Position numbers and translations under genes: made by a program. The notes beneath the pieces are model-generated. The model ran no database searches. It was given only the letters and a program-made list of their open reading frames with translations, and had not been told where the DNA came from. Of a DNA stretch of 59,671 nt, positions 17,808-26,957 are shown one piece after another. The number at the start of each line of letters is the position of its first letter. Positions within the stretch are counted from its first letter, which is position 1. This DNA comes from a virus, in the IMG/VR virus record IMGVR_UViG_3300024346_007537, positions 1 through 59,671 of that record; one strand, written 5' to 3'.

Positions 17808-18248
17808 ATGAATTGGACAGATTATTTTATCAATATTGCAGAACAAGTAAAGGAGAAGTCTAAGGACATTAATACCAAAATTGGTACAGTCATAGTCGGA
17901 AAAGATAAAGAGATCCTCAGTACGGGTTATAATTCGTTTCCTCGTGGTTTAAATGATGAATTAGATGAGAGACAAGAGCGACCTGAGAAATACTTTTGGT
18001 TTGAACACTCTGAAAGGAATGCAATCTACAACGCCGCACGTATTGGTGTATCTTTAAAAGAATCTACAGCATATCTAACCTCAGGATTACCCTGTATGGA
18101 TTGTGCAAGAGGATTAGTACAATCGGGGGTTGTAAAAGTAGTATGTAAAGAAGTGTGTACTACTAAAAACCAAGGAAAGTGGGAAGAACAACAAAAACGT
18201 TCTTTACTTATGCTTTCTGAGTGTGGGGTAGTAGTCGAGTTTTATTAA
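17808..18248 (+). CDS. Deoxycytidylate (dCMP) deaminase-like enzyme
   Basis: 146 residues from ATG 17808. Zinc deaminase motifs are H67-S-E69 (FEHSERNAIYNAAR) and P95-C96-x2-C99 (LPCMDCARGLV). GTVIVGKDKEILSTGYNSFPRG is typical of dCMP deaminases. It converts dCMP to dUMP to feed dTTP synthesis, and pairs logically with the dUTPase at 29.7 kb. Earlier in-frame starts are rejected because they lie in or against the gp23 terminator. Its 3' end overlaps the convergent gene by 41 bp. Confidence 0.9.
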   Translation: MNWTDYFINIAEQVKEKSKDINTKIGTVIVGKDKEILSTGYNSFPRGLNDELDERQERPEKYFWFEHSERNAIYNAARIGVSLKESTAYLTSGLPCMDCARGLVQSGVVKVVCKEVCTTKNQGKWEEQQKRSLLMLSECGVVVEFY

Positions 18249-18516
18249 GTTTCTTAACTCTGACTTTTAAATCGTCAGTACCCTTAATAATACGATGGTA
18301 TTCACCTTCAGGTATGAAAACCTTTAACCCTTCGTGAATGTCGATGGGTAATTCATCATCCATTTGAAATTTCCAATCACTATCGTGTAAAAACGTTATT
18401 TCCCTATCTTCATTATCGAAGTGCCATTTTAATTCAGTCTTTTTAGTTGTTTGTGGGAATACCCTAACACTGTGGTCAGAGCTCACGATTTCACGGAATG
18501 GGAATTTGTCTTTCAT
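18208..18516 (-). CDS. Small cupin-like protein
   Basis: 102 residues. The pattern LKWHFDNEDREITFLHDSDW, then GLKVFIPEGEYHRIIKGTDD, looks like a small single-cupin beta barrel (a turn with Asp/Glu, then Pro-x-Gly-x-x-His). Only one clear His ligand is seen, so metal binding is uncertain. Start overlaps the upstream gene as TAATG. Role unknown. Confidence 0.55.
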   Translation of the reverse strand: MKDKFPFREIVSSDHSVRVFPQTTKKTELKWHFDNEDREITFLHDSDWKFQMDDELPIDIHEGLKVFIPEGEYHRIIKGTDDLKVRVKKLNKTRLLPHTQKA

Positions 18517-19022
18517 TAAGATGATTTATTTGTAAAAATTTTTATTACTGATCTATAAAAATCGACATCGTCGTTTTGTAATTGACCATATACTTTTGGT
18601 GTTAATTTAAGTATTTTCTCACCCTCAGTATATTCTTCGAATGTATTTGCTATTCTACTTTCCATATAACAGATAGTTGAATACATGGTATAACTTTCAA
18701 CTTCTATACGAGAATTGTCTTGTGATTCTCTATATGAATAATGACCATCTTCATCTTGATCACTTCTTTCTTCAAAGTCATCCACAAAGTAATCTTCTTC
18801 AATATCGTCTTCATGGAGAACATATTTTTCTTTAGTTTCTTTGTGTTCTACAATTGCACAACCATATCCAGGTTCTCGACCTTTTCTAACTCTATATGGA
18901 TCATATCCCACAAGATTAAATAAGTCGGTAACATCATCTAATTCCGAATTAACGAAACCATCGTGTGTGTCAGGATATTCTGGTGGGTCGTAATAACCCT
19001 CTACTAAATCATATAACTTCAT
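18516..19022 (-). CDS. Hypothetical acidic protein
   Basis: 168 residues, acidic, with many Tyr/Asp/Glu (DDIEEDYFVDDFEERSDQDE around 74-93). Part of a tightly packed minus-strand operon (20029 to 18208); starts directly after the previous stop. No motif recognised. Confidence 0.5.
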   Translation of the reverse strand: MKLYDLVEGYYDPPEYPDTHDGFVNSELDDVTDLFNLVGYDPYRVRKGREPGYGCAIVEHKETKEKYVLHEDDIEEDYFVDDFEERSDQDEDGHYSYRESQDNSRIEVESYTMYSTICYMESRIANTFEEYTEGEKILKLTPKVYGQLQNDDVDFYRSVIKIFTNKSS

Positions 19023-19670
19023 TTACCACGGATTTGAAGATTTTATTCCTAATGCCTTACGATATCTTGTAATATTACAACTCCAATAACCCGCCTTTGT
19101 ACGATCTTTCTTTTCACTACACTTATGTCGAGCTCTAAAAGATTTAGCAGCCGCTTTATCGTTATTCCTTATTCTCATGTTTGGGTCACCAAACGTTACT
19201 TTCTTAATAGTACCTTTAGGTGTTTTCACATATACCGCGAATTTTTTAGGACCACTCGGAGTTCTGAAAGGTTTGTTTAACTTAACATTTTTTCCTCTAT
19301 GTTTTGCTTCTACAAGATATTCTTCTATATTTTCTAAAAAAGGGATGTCTAAATAAACCTCTTCACCTTCAAATGTCCCCGTTTCACCTAAATCAGTTTC
19401 AATAAGATCTAAATCCACACCGGTGAGTTCTAAGACACCTTCAGTATGTAAACGACGTGATTCATTGTATATACCAAAGAATTCGTTAGAATAGACCCTA
19501 TAGATGTTTTCTGTAATCGGAATGTTGTTGTCTAAGTGGTGTTTAAGACCCTCACTTAAATTTATTTGATTTGATTCAGATAAAGACTTTAATTTAGGTG
19601 CATTTAAATGAATATTATTAACCAAAAGGTTATTGATAACTAAACCAACTATTTTATCTTCGTTTATCAT
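19023..19670 (-). CDS. Conserved phage protein with basic Cys-containing C-terminal domain
   Basis: 215 residues from ATG 19670. The C-terminal ~80 residues (KHRGKNVKLNKPFRTPSGPK, then VTFGDPNMRIRNNDKAAAKS, FRARHKC and GYWSCNI) form a compact basic domain that recurs in environmental T4-like phages, often at the end of head-maturation or virion proteins (recalled, not checked). The two Cys and His could bind metal. The N-terminal part is helical and acidic. The start is set at 19670 because it gives a TAATG overlap with the upstream stop, as at many junctions here; MCG at 19685 is an alternative. Confidence 0.6.
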   Translation of the reverse strand: MINEDKIVGLVINNLLVNNIHLNAPKLKSLSESNQINLSEGLKHHLDNNIPITENIYRVYSNEFFGIYNESRRLHTEGVLELTGVDLDLIETDLGETGTFEGEEVYLDIPFLENIEEYLVEAKHRGKNVKLNKPFRTPSGPKKFAVYVKTPKGTIKKVTFGDPNMRIRNNDKAAAKSFRARHKCSEKKDRTKAGYWSCNITRYRKALGIKSSNPW

Positions 19671-20029
19671 TACTTTTCCACACAATTATTTACTCTCTTA
19701 CCTGTGTTGTAAGAAATCTTTGTTTTGGGTGAACCCACTTTATGAGTATCCCAACATGGATTTTCATCTTCCGCAATCTCACCTTCTTTGTCGTTCATAA
19801 AGAAGTCAAGGACTTGGTCCATATTTTCTTTTGCAACTGAAACGTGATCATCAGCCCAATCATGACCATTTGATAATGTATTATCAATCATTGACTGATC
19901 CATCTTTAATAGAATTTCACATTGTCTGTGAATCTGTTGTAGATTAGAGAAGAACATGTAATTTCCCGATTTTGGATTGTTCTCTTTTAGAATACTAAGT
20001 TCTTTTTTAATGATTTGTCTTAAGTCCAT
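19670..20029 (-). CDS. Conserved hypothetical phage protein
   Basis: 119 residues, helical. The segment NYMFFSNLQQIHRQCEILLK, then SNGHDWADDHVSVAKENMDQ, resembles a small protein family seen next to head/tail genes of many T4-like phages. C-terminal part has two Cys. Function unknown. First gene of the minus-strand operon down to 18208. Confidence 0.55.
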   Translation of the reverse strand: MDLRQIIKKELSILKENNPKSGNYMFFSNLQQIHRQCEILLKMDQSMIDNTLSNGHDWADDHVSVAKENMDQVLDFFMNDKEGEIAEDENPCWDTHKVGSPKTKISYNTGKRVNNCVEK

Positions 20030-20032
20030 ATT

Positions 20033-20040
20033 AATAAGTA
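20033..20040 (-). promoter_or_regulatory. Degenerate late-type box TACTTATT, 3 nt before ATG
   Basis: AATACTTATTAAT then ATG 20029 on the minus strand; one mismatch to the box but the same 3-nt spacing. Confidence 0.4.
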
Positions 20041-21414
20041 TTATTTTTCTGAGATAATTTCAAATTTTATTACATTTGGGTATGTAATTTCTTCATTATG
20101 TTTCACACCTCTTATTTCCAAGTAATATTCTCTTGGTATTAAGACAGATGTATTTAACATAAAACTATTTTCATTTGTAACGTCAGCGTAGGTCCAATCA
20201 AATACATTGACATTTGTACGACCTTCTTTTATGTATATTTTGTAGAACACTTCATCAAAAAGAATATTTGTTGATTGTGATATTGTTCTAAATATTATAC
20301 TAACCTTTCTTACATCTCCCGACTGTATTTTTTCATTTTGTTTAATACCTGAATATTGTACAACGTACTTATTCACCTCTGTTTGATTTTCACCTAAACT
20401 GAATTTAGAGGAATATGGTTTAGGTACAAACTTTTGTGTAATATCAGGAAATACATTGTTTTCAACACCGATCCCTTTCCAAACATCGTAGAAGAATCTT
20501 TTACCATCACAAACTAATCCGTCAATTCCGAAGGTTACAACGTAAACTCCTTTTCTGACTTTCTTAGCGGTTAAACCTGTCAATCCTGAGATGGATGATT
20601 TTGTAGAATCTAATATGTCAACTGTTGGTACGTTATCTAAGTCAAAGAAATTGGTTTCCTTATTTACGTATAAATAAAGATTTTGATTTGTCTTTTCAAT
20701 GAAGTTATCTCTATCGTCAAGAATCCTATCATCAAAATAAGTCTCAACATAAGGTTCGAAGAATGTCTGTGTGTATTTACTGAAGAACGCAACGGATTGA
20801 TCAACTTCTTGAGTTAAATCTTCATACTCAGTAGCAAACGCAATACCAATACCATAATCCGTATCACCACTAACAATAATGCCATTAACATATTCGGTTA
20901 TATCGGCAACGAGATTCTCATCACCATTGTCAAATGTAATAGTATCAATTATTGTGGGATTATTTGAATATATTCCTTCTTGTGACCACGTATCGGCGGT
21001 TGTTCGATTAAACCAGTTTGATGGTCGTTTATCGTAAGTGTCATTACCTGTGGTATAATCATACTCTGAGTCTTCATAATCAAAACCAACACCCTCATCC
21101 CACGATTCTGTTAGTTTAAAAATAATTAATGAGAATGACGTTGTTCTTTCTCTACCAGTACCTCTTTTAGCACCTAAGAAAGTTTCGTCACCAAAAATGG
21201 TATTTGTAAGATGTAGTTTATGTGTTGTGTTATTATCAATAACATAATCACCACCAACAACTCTTTCTGTAAGGGAGGTGAAATCAACTTTAAAAATGAA
21301 CTTAGAAAACCCTGAACCATAAAAAATCTCAGTTGTTGGATTCTTTGCAGTGTTAGTCTGACTGTTCTTAATTACTGTGTTGTTTTTCTCAAAATATGAA
21401 CGATAGTATGACAT
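20041..21414 (-). CDS. Probable baseplate/tail structural protein
   Basis: 457 residues, beta-rich. Residues ~30-210 (FIFKVDFTSLTERVVGGDYV, SLIIFKLTESWDEGVGFDYED) read like the DNRLRE-type jelly roll found in adhesive or structural proteins. The C-terminal half has Ig-like strands (KKVRKGVYVVTFGIDG; YYLEIRGVKHNEEITYPNVI). It is downstream of the gp5-like gene in the same direction and has its own late-type box. A baseplate wedge or spike-associated role is inferred from location. Confidence 0.5.
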   Translation of the reverse strand: MSYYRSYFEKNNTVIKNSQTNTAKNPTTEIFYGSGFSKFIFKVDFTSLTERVVGGDYVIDNNTTHKLHLTNTIFGDETFLGAKRGTGRERTTSFSLIIFKLTESWDEGVGFDYEDSEYDYTTGNDTYDKRPSNWFNRTTADTWSQEGIYSNNPTIIDTITFDNGDENLVADITEYVNGIIVSGDTDYGIGIAFATEYEDLTQEVDQSVAFFSKYTQTFFEPYVETYFDDRILDDRDNFIEKTNQNLYLYVNKETNFFDLDNVPTVDILDSTKSSISGLTGLTAKKVRKGVYVVTFGIDGLVCDGKRFFYDVWKGIGVENNVFPDITQKFVPKPYSSKFSLGENQTEVNKYVVQYSGIKQNEKIQSGDVRKVSIIFRTISQSTNILFDEVFYKIYIKEGRTNVNVFDWTYADVTNENSFMLNTSVLIPREYYLEIRGVKHNEEITYPNVIKFEIISEK

Positions 21415-21432
21415 CTCTATAAGTATTTCTTA

Positions 21433-21440
21433 TATAAATA
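21433..21440 (-). promoter_or_regulatory. Late-type box TATTTATA
   Basis: GATATTTATATAAG on the minus strand, 18 nt before ATG 21414. Confidence 0.65.
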
Positions 21441-21444
21441 TCTG

Positions 21445-22962
21445 TTAGTTTATTCTTATCGACTTATTTAGTATGTCATTTTTCAAAGTATTTCGTAAAA
21501 CTTCTAATTTTTTCCAATCACCGTACGCTTCTTTTACCATTGGTTTCGTTGGTTGGTGTGCGTGACCAGCCATAACAACATATAATTGATCTAAAAACGC
21601 CAATAGAGTTTCACCACGCACTGTTGCATATGTGTTAGGTTCTATACGTGTTAAAAGATCTTCTTGAGTGTATTCATAGGTGTCTAACTTATCGAAAGGG
21701 ACTGTTTTACTTCCTACCTCGTTTGCGTCTGTCGATAGTAGGTAGATTTTATCAGAAACAAGAGTACCAAATGATTGTTCTGCACTTGAACTAATAGTTT
21801 TTAAAACGGTTATTTTCCTTTCCTCACTTTTTGGTTTTGGTGATGGTTCGGAAATGCTCCAAAACAAACCAGAACCTTCAGACACTGATGTGTTACATGA
21901 TGGTTTAATATTATCTAAAAAATCACTAACAGACGGTGTTGAGTTAATTATACTTACCAATGATTGACGTGGACGAAAATAAAACGGATGGATGTATTTT
22001 GACCTATCTGTGGTTATCTTAATATCCTTAATCTTTAATCCATCATCGTGAAGATCACAAAGTGTCTTACGTATTTTGATATATGCTCCTTTCTTAGAAT
22101 CAACTGTTTGTACAAAAGTTGGTGTCGTTGTTGTGTTATCTTCATTTATTAAAGTCACACTTTCAATACTTGTTAAATCGGGCGTGTGTGATGATGTAAA
22201 CACATTAGTTGCAAATGCATCACCAAATACTTCTCTAACATGATATATGTACCAACTAACTTTAGTTGGATTAGTAACATCATCAAGATCATATTCAATA
22301 ACGTAGTTAAGTTTGTTTGTTGGTACACTAACTACAATTTCTTTTTCTTCTTTAAACTCTTGTTTAGAAGAGAATTTTTTAAGACTTAAGGTTGCTTGTT
22401 TTTTACCTCTTAATGGGTGTGTTATTAAGTCAGACCTTTCCCTTGCATTTGCAGAATCTTTTGATAGTAGTTTACCACCCCTTAAACTAACTCCGTTCTC
22501 AGTAAATAAAACGTCAGAACCGTACTTACCGTAAATTGCGGAATCCTCATGTTTTGCTAACGAATTTTTAGCATTAGATTTTACATACGTACCATTCCCA
22601 TTAAAGATATTACCCGTTTGTTTTACTGCAACACCAAATGATGTGTTTTCAAGTTGTCCTGAATTACTCTGTGAATTCCAATCGTGTATAGTTGTAAATG
22701 GACCAGGTATATATTCTTGGTTCATTAAATCATTCTCAAGGTCGTATTGTACTATTTTAATTGTTTGACCTACAGTTGGTATGAAATTTAGATTGTTTGG
22801 TAGGAATGGTGAGGCACAAAAAGGATCAAGTGGTTCCCACTCTTCAAACGCAGCGGCACCTTGTGATGGTGAGGTTTGATTACCTAATACTTTATACCTA
22901 ACACGACCAATACCTTTTGGATCTATATTGTCCGTAACAATACCTAAATTAACTAACTTCAT
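21445..22962 (-). CDS. gp5: gp5-like baseplate central spike protein (no lysozyme domain)
   Basis: 505 residues. The N-terminus (LGIVTDNIDPKGIGRVRYKV) is the OB-fold start of gp5/gpV/VgrG spike proteins. It continues with FIPTVGQTIKIVQYD and an HG-type region (SGQLENTSFGVAVKQTGN, KYGSDVLFTENGVSLRGGKL) as in the beta-helix entry. T4 gp5 has a lysozyme domain between OB and helix; none is seen here, so peptidoglycan is presumably opened by another protein. The C-terminus (LYVVMAGHAHQPTKPMVKEA) is typical of this family in environmental T4-like phages. Overlaps the upstream gene as ATGA. Confidence 0.75.
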   Translation of the reverse strand: MKLVNLGIVTDNIDPKGIGRVRYKVLGNQTSPSQGAAAFEEWEPLDPFCASPFLPNNLNFIPTVGQTIKIVQYDLENDLMNQEYIPGPFTTIHDWNSQSNSGQLENTSFGVAVKQTGNIFNGNGTYVKSNAKNSLAKHEDSAIYGKYGSDVLFTENGVSLRGGKLLSKDSANARERSDLITHPLRGKKQATLSLKKFSSKQEFKEEKEIVVSVPTNKLNYVIEYDLDDVTNPTKVSWYIYHVREVFGDAFATNVFTSSHTPDLTSIESVTLINEDNTTTTPTFVQTVDSKKGAYIKIRKTLCDLHDDGLKIKDIKITTDRSKYIHPFYFRPRQSLVSIINSTPSVSDFLDNIKPSCNTSVSEGSGLFWSISEPSPKPKSEERKITVLKTISSSAEQSFGTLVSDKIYLLSTDANEVGSKTVPFDKLDTYEYTQEDLLTRIEPNTYATVRGETLLAFLDQLYVVMAGHAHQPTKPMVKEAYGDWKKLEVLRNTLKNDILNKSIRIN

Positions 22963-23162
22963 ACAGTCTTAAATCTTTCGTTTAATTCGTTATTGATTTT
23001 ATCGTATGCTTCTTCCACCGCATCTAAATGTTTTGTAAGTGATAATATTAATGTTTTAGTTTTTTCAAACTCATCATTTAAAATTTCCAAACATTCATTT
23101 AAATCTTTATTAGATTTAACATCGGGACTCGATACAATTTCTACTAATTTTTCTTTATTCAT
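22959..23162 (-). CDS. Small coiled-coil protein
   Basis: 67 residues, nearly all helix, with heptad-like Leu/Ile spacing (LNECLEILNDEFEKTKTLIL). Tightly packed between two large baseplate genes (TAATG upstream, ATGA downstream). Likely an assembly factor or small baseplate component. Confidence 0.55.
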   Translation of the reverse strand: MNKEKLVEIVSSPDVKSNKDLNECLEILNDEFEKTKTLILSLTKHLDAVEEAYDKINNELNERFKTV

Positions 23163-25066
23163 TAGAATAGTTTTCCTGCTACGCTTATGTAACCCGGCGG
23201 TAATGGTACAGGACCAAGAGGTGTCGGTATTACTGTAAATTTACTTGCTGCCTTTAAGTATGAATTATTATCTAATTCGTCAGAATTACCTTCAATCACT
23301 GATTTAACCAATGACATCATTTCATTTGCTTCACCATAGATCGGACCGGTATTTAAACCAAGTGAGGACATTTTTTCTGCAGCATTCATGTATGCCCTAT
23401 CAGTACTATACCCTGGTAAGATATCAGAAAATGATAAAATTATACCGGGGATATTAATTGAAGGACCTCTAAGGTTTAATGCACTTGTAATTGCTTGTAT
23501 TATGGTAGTGAACAACTCAAGACAATTATCGAAATTCTTAGCTAAAATCTTTCTAAGAATAGAAATAATTGAAAGTAAGATAGCAATTAATCTCTTATAT
23601 TTTTTACTTAATATTTTTGCGGCAATCTCAGCAACAAACAATAATAGATCTCGTTTGATTAACTTCCAAAATTCTTGTATAAACCTCCAAAATACATCCT
23701 TTATTATTTTAAAGAATAATTTAGATAACTTCTTCATTAGGTCTTTAACATCATCCAAAGTTACATTCTGAACCGCCTTGTATGCAAGAACAATTGGTAA
23801 TATATATTTTGGGGATATAATACTACCTATAATTGCTTTAGGTAGGTTTAATATAAAACCACTAATTAACTCGAGTTGAAATTGTATAGGTGGAACATCA
23901 CTACCCGAATTTAAGGCTGCGTTAGCCGCCGCATTTGCAAGTATTGAATCCGACAACTCACTTAGATTATTTGTTTCCGTTGATAAATACACAAAGTCCT
24001 CAAAATTCTCAGTTGATGTGGGAACTTCAAAATTGCCACAATCCACAAACTTAAGTACTTTTCTTAACCGAGCGTCTCTATCATCAACATCAATACCATC
24101 TACATTATTAAAATCAAAATAAGACTCCACATCCGCATCGTTCTCATTAAACATTTTTGATGTTGTTTGTATAAGGTTTGATTCTTCGGGAGACCCACAT
24201 AATCCAAATAATTTTTCACACAACTCAGTTAGAAAACCAAGAGCTTCGTCTACGATTGGTGGATTATCACCACCACCCTTTAATGTTAAAAGCATTGTGT
24301 TCCTTATAATGTCGTCCATATTTGGACCCTCTATACTTGAATAATAATCTTTAGTGAATTCACCCACCCTAAGTGCTGACAAACCTTGTTTAAGTCCCGA
24401 CACATCGTATTCTTGAGATGCCGTATTCCAATTTAGATCAAACAGATCGTTACCATTTGTAGCTGAAAACGTATATGGTGATGAAAATGCACCATACAAA
24501 TCTCGGTTCATTTTAACCTTACCAATTGAAGGTGATGGTTGTTCGTACATAATTGTACCCAAATCACTTAAGGGATCAACTTGTAAGACTTCTAAGAAAT
24601 CAAACTCTTTTGGTGATATAGATACTGTGTCACTTGGGAACTCTGTTTCAACACCACAAATACTTGTTTCTGTATTAATAAACAACACTTCTCTTACTGC
24701 ATCATTTACGATTCTTTTAGAGTCTTTTACTGTAATACCAGCAGATTCTAATGCGTATTTTTTTAATTTATTTTTTGATACTAAATTATCGTTAGATTCT
24801 ACTTTAGCATTTGTATCATTTATGAATGTAGATGCAATATCAATTACAGAACTAAAAATATCCCCTTGGTTATCTTTTTTCTTTTTTGAGAACTTACCAA
24901 GTAACGCATCTTTTTTAGCTGAGAATTTTTTACTTAGATCATCAACTTTAGCGTCAAGGTATAGATCATAAACTTCACCACCATCTACTGGTGTGTCGTT
25001 GATTTTTTTAATTACCTCAATTTTGGACTTTATCTGGTTCCGTAATTTTTTGATCTTACCACTCAT
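23162..25066 (-). CDS. Large baseplate/hub protein with hydrophobic helical region
   Basis: 634 residues. Basic N-terminal coil (1-90), a soluble mixed middle (100-390), then residues ~395-530 form strongly hydrophobic or amphipathic helices (FILNLPKAIIGSIISPKYIL, RLIAILLSIISILRKIL) that could insert into a membrane, and a Pro/Gly-rich end (IPTPLGPVPLPPGYIS). It lies just upstream of the gp5-like spike gene, where hub proteins are encoded. A membrane-contacting hub or tail-tip role is an inference. I do not recognise T4 gp27 or gp29 in it. Confidence 0.5.
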   Translation of the reverse strand: MSGKIKKLRNQIKSKIEVIKKINDTPVDGGEVYDLYLDAKVDDLSKKFSAKKDALLGKFSKKKKDNQGDIFSSVIDIASTFINDTNAKVESNDNLVSKNKLKKYALESAGITVKDSKRIVNDAVREVLFINTETSICGVETEFPSDTVSISPKEFDFLEVLQVDPLSDLGTIMYEQPSPSIGKVKMNRDLYGAFSSPYTFSATNGNDLFDLNWNTASQEYDVSGLKQGLSALRVGEFTKDYYSSIEGPNMDDIIRNTMLLTLKGGGDNPPIVDEALGFLTELCEKLFGLCGSPEESNLIQTTSKMFNENDADVESYFDFNNVDGIDVDDRDARLRKVLKFVDCGNFEVPTSTENFEDFVYLSTETNNLSELSDSILANAAANAALNSGSDVPPIQFQLELISGFILNLPKAIIGSIISPKYILPIVLAYKAVQNVTLDDVKDLMKKLSKLFFKIIKDVFWRFIQEFWKLIKRDLLLFVAEIAAKILSKKYKRLIAILLSIISILRKILAKNFDNCLELFTTIIQAITSALNLRGPSINIPGIILSFSDILPGYSTDRAYMNAAEKMSSLGLNTGPIYGEANEMMSLVKSVIEGNSDELDNNSYLKAASKFTVIPTPLGPVPLPPGYISVAGKLF

Positions 25067-25449
25067 TACATCTCGTATTTTTGTGATTCACCACTTGGTT
25101 CATCATCTTCTTTCATTAGTTTTTCGAGTAGTTTTCTATCGTCGTCGGTTAGGTCTAATTTACCACCCCCACCTGACGCAGGATTCGATCCTCCTGATTG
25201 TTTTAACAGTGTACTTTGTAATTTTACTAAAGAAATTTTCTTCTCAGTACAGTCGTTTAAAATCTTTTGTTGCTCTTTAATAACGGGTCCAAGAACACTC
25301 ATGTCCTCAGCCTCTTTCATAAAACTCAACATCTTTTTAGTTATTAAACTTGCAGTTTGTTTTTGTTCTACAATATCATTGTAAATTTCCTGCATCAATG
25401 CAAGTGCGGAATCGGTGTCTAAAGACAATAAATTTTTATTTCTTCTCAT
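25066..25449 (-). CDS. Small helical protein, possible baseplate assembly factor
   Basis: 127 residues; helical 1-85 (ALALMQEIYNDIVEQKQTAS), Gly/Ser hinge near 87-97, acidic C-terminal helix. First gene of the minus-strand baseplate operon, directly behind a late-type box. Function unknown. Confidence 0.5.
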   Translation of the reverse strand: MRRNKNLLSLDTDSALALMQEIYNDIVEQKQTASLITKKMLSFMKEAEDMSVLGPVIKEQQKILNDCTEKKISLVKLQSTLLKQSGGSNPASGGGGKLDLTDDDRKLLEKLMKEDDEPSGESQKYEM

Positions 25450-25452
25450 ACC

Positions 25453-25460
25453 AATAAATA
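25453..25460 (-). promoter_or_regulatory. Late-type box TATTTATT, 3 nt before ATG
   Basis: ACTATTTATTGGT then ATG 25449 (minus strand); nearly identical to the arrangement before gp17. Confidence 0.75.
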
Positions 25461-25467
25461 GTTGTTT

Positions 25468-26169
25468 CTAATTATTTATGAAACCGATCTTAAGTACTTC
25501 GTAGAGTTTTTTATACTTTTTCATAGCAACTCTTATCTCTTTAGTACTTAATGATGTCATTTCTCTTAGTGCTAAAAGAATTAAGTTCTTATTAAACTTA
25601 TTACCTTCTCCAACCTGAAACACTTGTTCGAAATTTGAGAAGACCTCAATAAGGGCGTAACCTAACTTTCTTTCGTTGTCGTTAAGTTCCTCTTTTTCAA
25701 CAAACTCTTCAAGGTCGGTTGTTAGTTTAATAACAACTTTTTTATAATCAATAATGTCCTCATCAATTATATAAGATAAATCCGCACGGTCTTCTAATCT
25801 TGAAGAAATATCTTCATAAGAAACCGAACGGTTTTGTTCTTTATGGTCCTTTTGTATTGCACCCATCAAGTAGTTCTTACAGATGGTTCCAAAATAGGAG
25901 TATGCCTTATAGTCTTTAGTTGTGTCAAATTTATTAATCTTAGTGATTAAAAATGACATTGTATCGGTATGGATTTCTTCAAATTCCATATCTTTTCTAT
26001 AAAGTTTGTAACGGCGGATTATACTTTCCACCATTATTTTGAGAGGTTCTCTTAAATATTCATTGAATATCTTATTTTTTTCATCATCGTCTTCGGATTC
26101 TAAGTATCGTACTACCGCTTGTTCTTGGTCCTCCCCAAAATACATTTTTTGGGTTCTTTTTCTTGGCAT
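25468..26169 (-). CDS. gp55: Late-gene sigma factor gp55
   Basis: 233 residues. Residues ~40-125 match sigma-70 region 2 in the gp55 manner: LKIMVESIIRRYKLYRKDME, then FDTTKDYKAYSYFGTICKNY with the aromatic cluster for -10 melting. The C-terminal part is poorly conserved and lacks a clear region 4, as in T4 gp55, which uses a sliding-clamp co-activator instead. It presumably recruits host RNA polymerase to the TATTTAT boxes described here. Start overlaps the upstream glycosyltransferase stop as TAATG. Confidence 0.85.
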   Translation of the reverse strand: MPRKRTQKMYFGEDQEQAVVRYLESEDDDEKNKIFNEYLREPLKIMVESIIRRYKLYRKDMEFEEIHTDTMSFLITKINKFDTTKDYKAYSYFGTICKNYLMGAIQKDHKEQNRSVSYEDISSRLEDRADLSYIIDEDIIDYKKVVIKLTTDLEEFVEKEELNDNERKLGYALIEVFSNFEQVFQVGEGNKFNKNLILLALREMTSLSTKEIRVAMKKYKKLYEVLKIGFINN

Positions 26170-26957
26170 TAGTTATTTTCAACGTAAGCTACATCTCGTT
26201 TATTTTTAAAGAAGAATTCTTTTTTTGCTGTATCCAACCAAAATGTTGCTTCGTTGGATGCTAACTTACTTTTCTCATCATTTTTATATGACCAAAATAG
26301 TGAATCCTCTCTGAAGTTGACGTGTCTATACCCTATCTGTGGGATTGACATAATCTTAACTCCGTTATGTGTTAATCTTAAAAGAAACTCGTAACTGAAG
26401 GTTAGTTTAATATTATCCTTAAACTGTCCATTTTCTTTTATAACTTCTGTTTTATAAAAACCACCACTCGTTTGGTAGTTCTGATAATCCAAAAGAACTT
26501 CATTCTCTAACACACCTTGTGTTTCTGCAAATCCATAAGCCCATACGGACTCATTTGTTAAATTTAATAACTTACCTTCAGTATCAACATCCTTCACAAT
26601 TGGTAGGAACACATCAACATCTGAGTGTACCTCTTTATATTGTAAAAACGGTCTTAACCAATTACCAGTTAATTCGTCATCAATCTCTAAAATTGAAAAC
26701 CATTCGGTGTCACAATTTTCAATCCCAAGGTTTACTTGAGAACAGAATCCTGTGTCACCACTATTTGTTACTATGTTTATATCTAATTTGTCTGACAAAC
26801 CTTTTGACGTGATGTTTTCAACCACATCTTTAGGTGCCACAATCACTAATTTAACATCATCAAAAAACTGTTCAACAGACTCAACTGCTTTAGATAACAT
26901 TTCGTGATATAAATCGTCTAATTTGTGTACGGGTAGTATTACTGTAATATTCTTCAT
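26169..26957 (-). CDS. Glycosyltransferase, family 2-like (GT-A fold)
   Basis: 262 residues. Begins ITVILPVHKLDDLYHEMLSK and has NSGDTGFCSQVNLGIENCDT and the DxD-like LEIDDEL, the standard nucleotide-sugar and metal site of GT2 enzymes. It transfers a sugar from an activated donor; the acceptor could be phage DNA, a virion protein or host surface glycan. One of three glycosyltransferases in this cluster, coupled by TAATG on both sides to gp55 and the next transferase. Confidence 0.82.
   Translation of the reverse strand: MKNITVILPVHKLDDLYHEMLSKAVESVEQFFDDVKLVIVAPKDVVENITSKGLSDKLDINIVTNSGDTGFCSQVNLGIENCDTEWFSILEIDDELTGNWLRPFLQYKEVHSDVDVFLPIVKDVDTEGKLLNLTNESVWAYGFAETQGVLENEVLLDYQNYQTSGGFYKTEVIKENGQFKDNIKLTFSYEFLLRLTHNGVKIMSIPQIGYRHVNFREDSLFWSYKNDEKSKLASNEATFWLDTAKKEFFFKNKRDVAYVENN

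Noticed and set aside
21445-22962. Lysozyme domain in the gp5-like protein
   Set aside because: No lysozyme motifs occur between the OB-like start and the beta-helix-like part.
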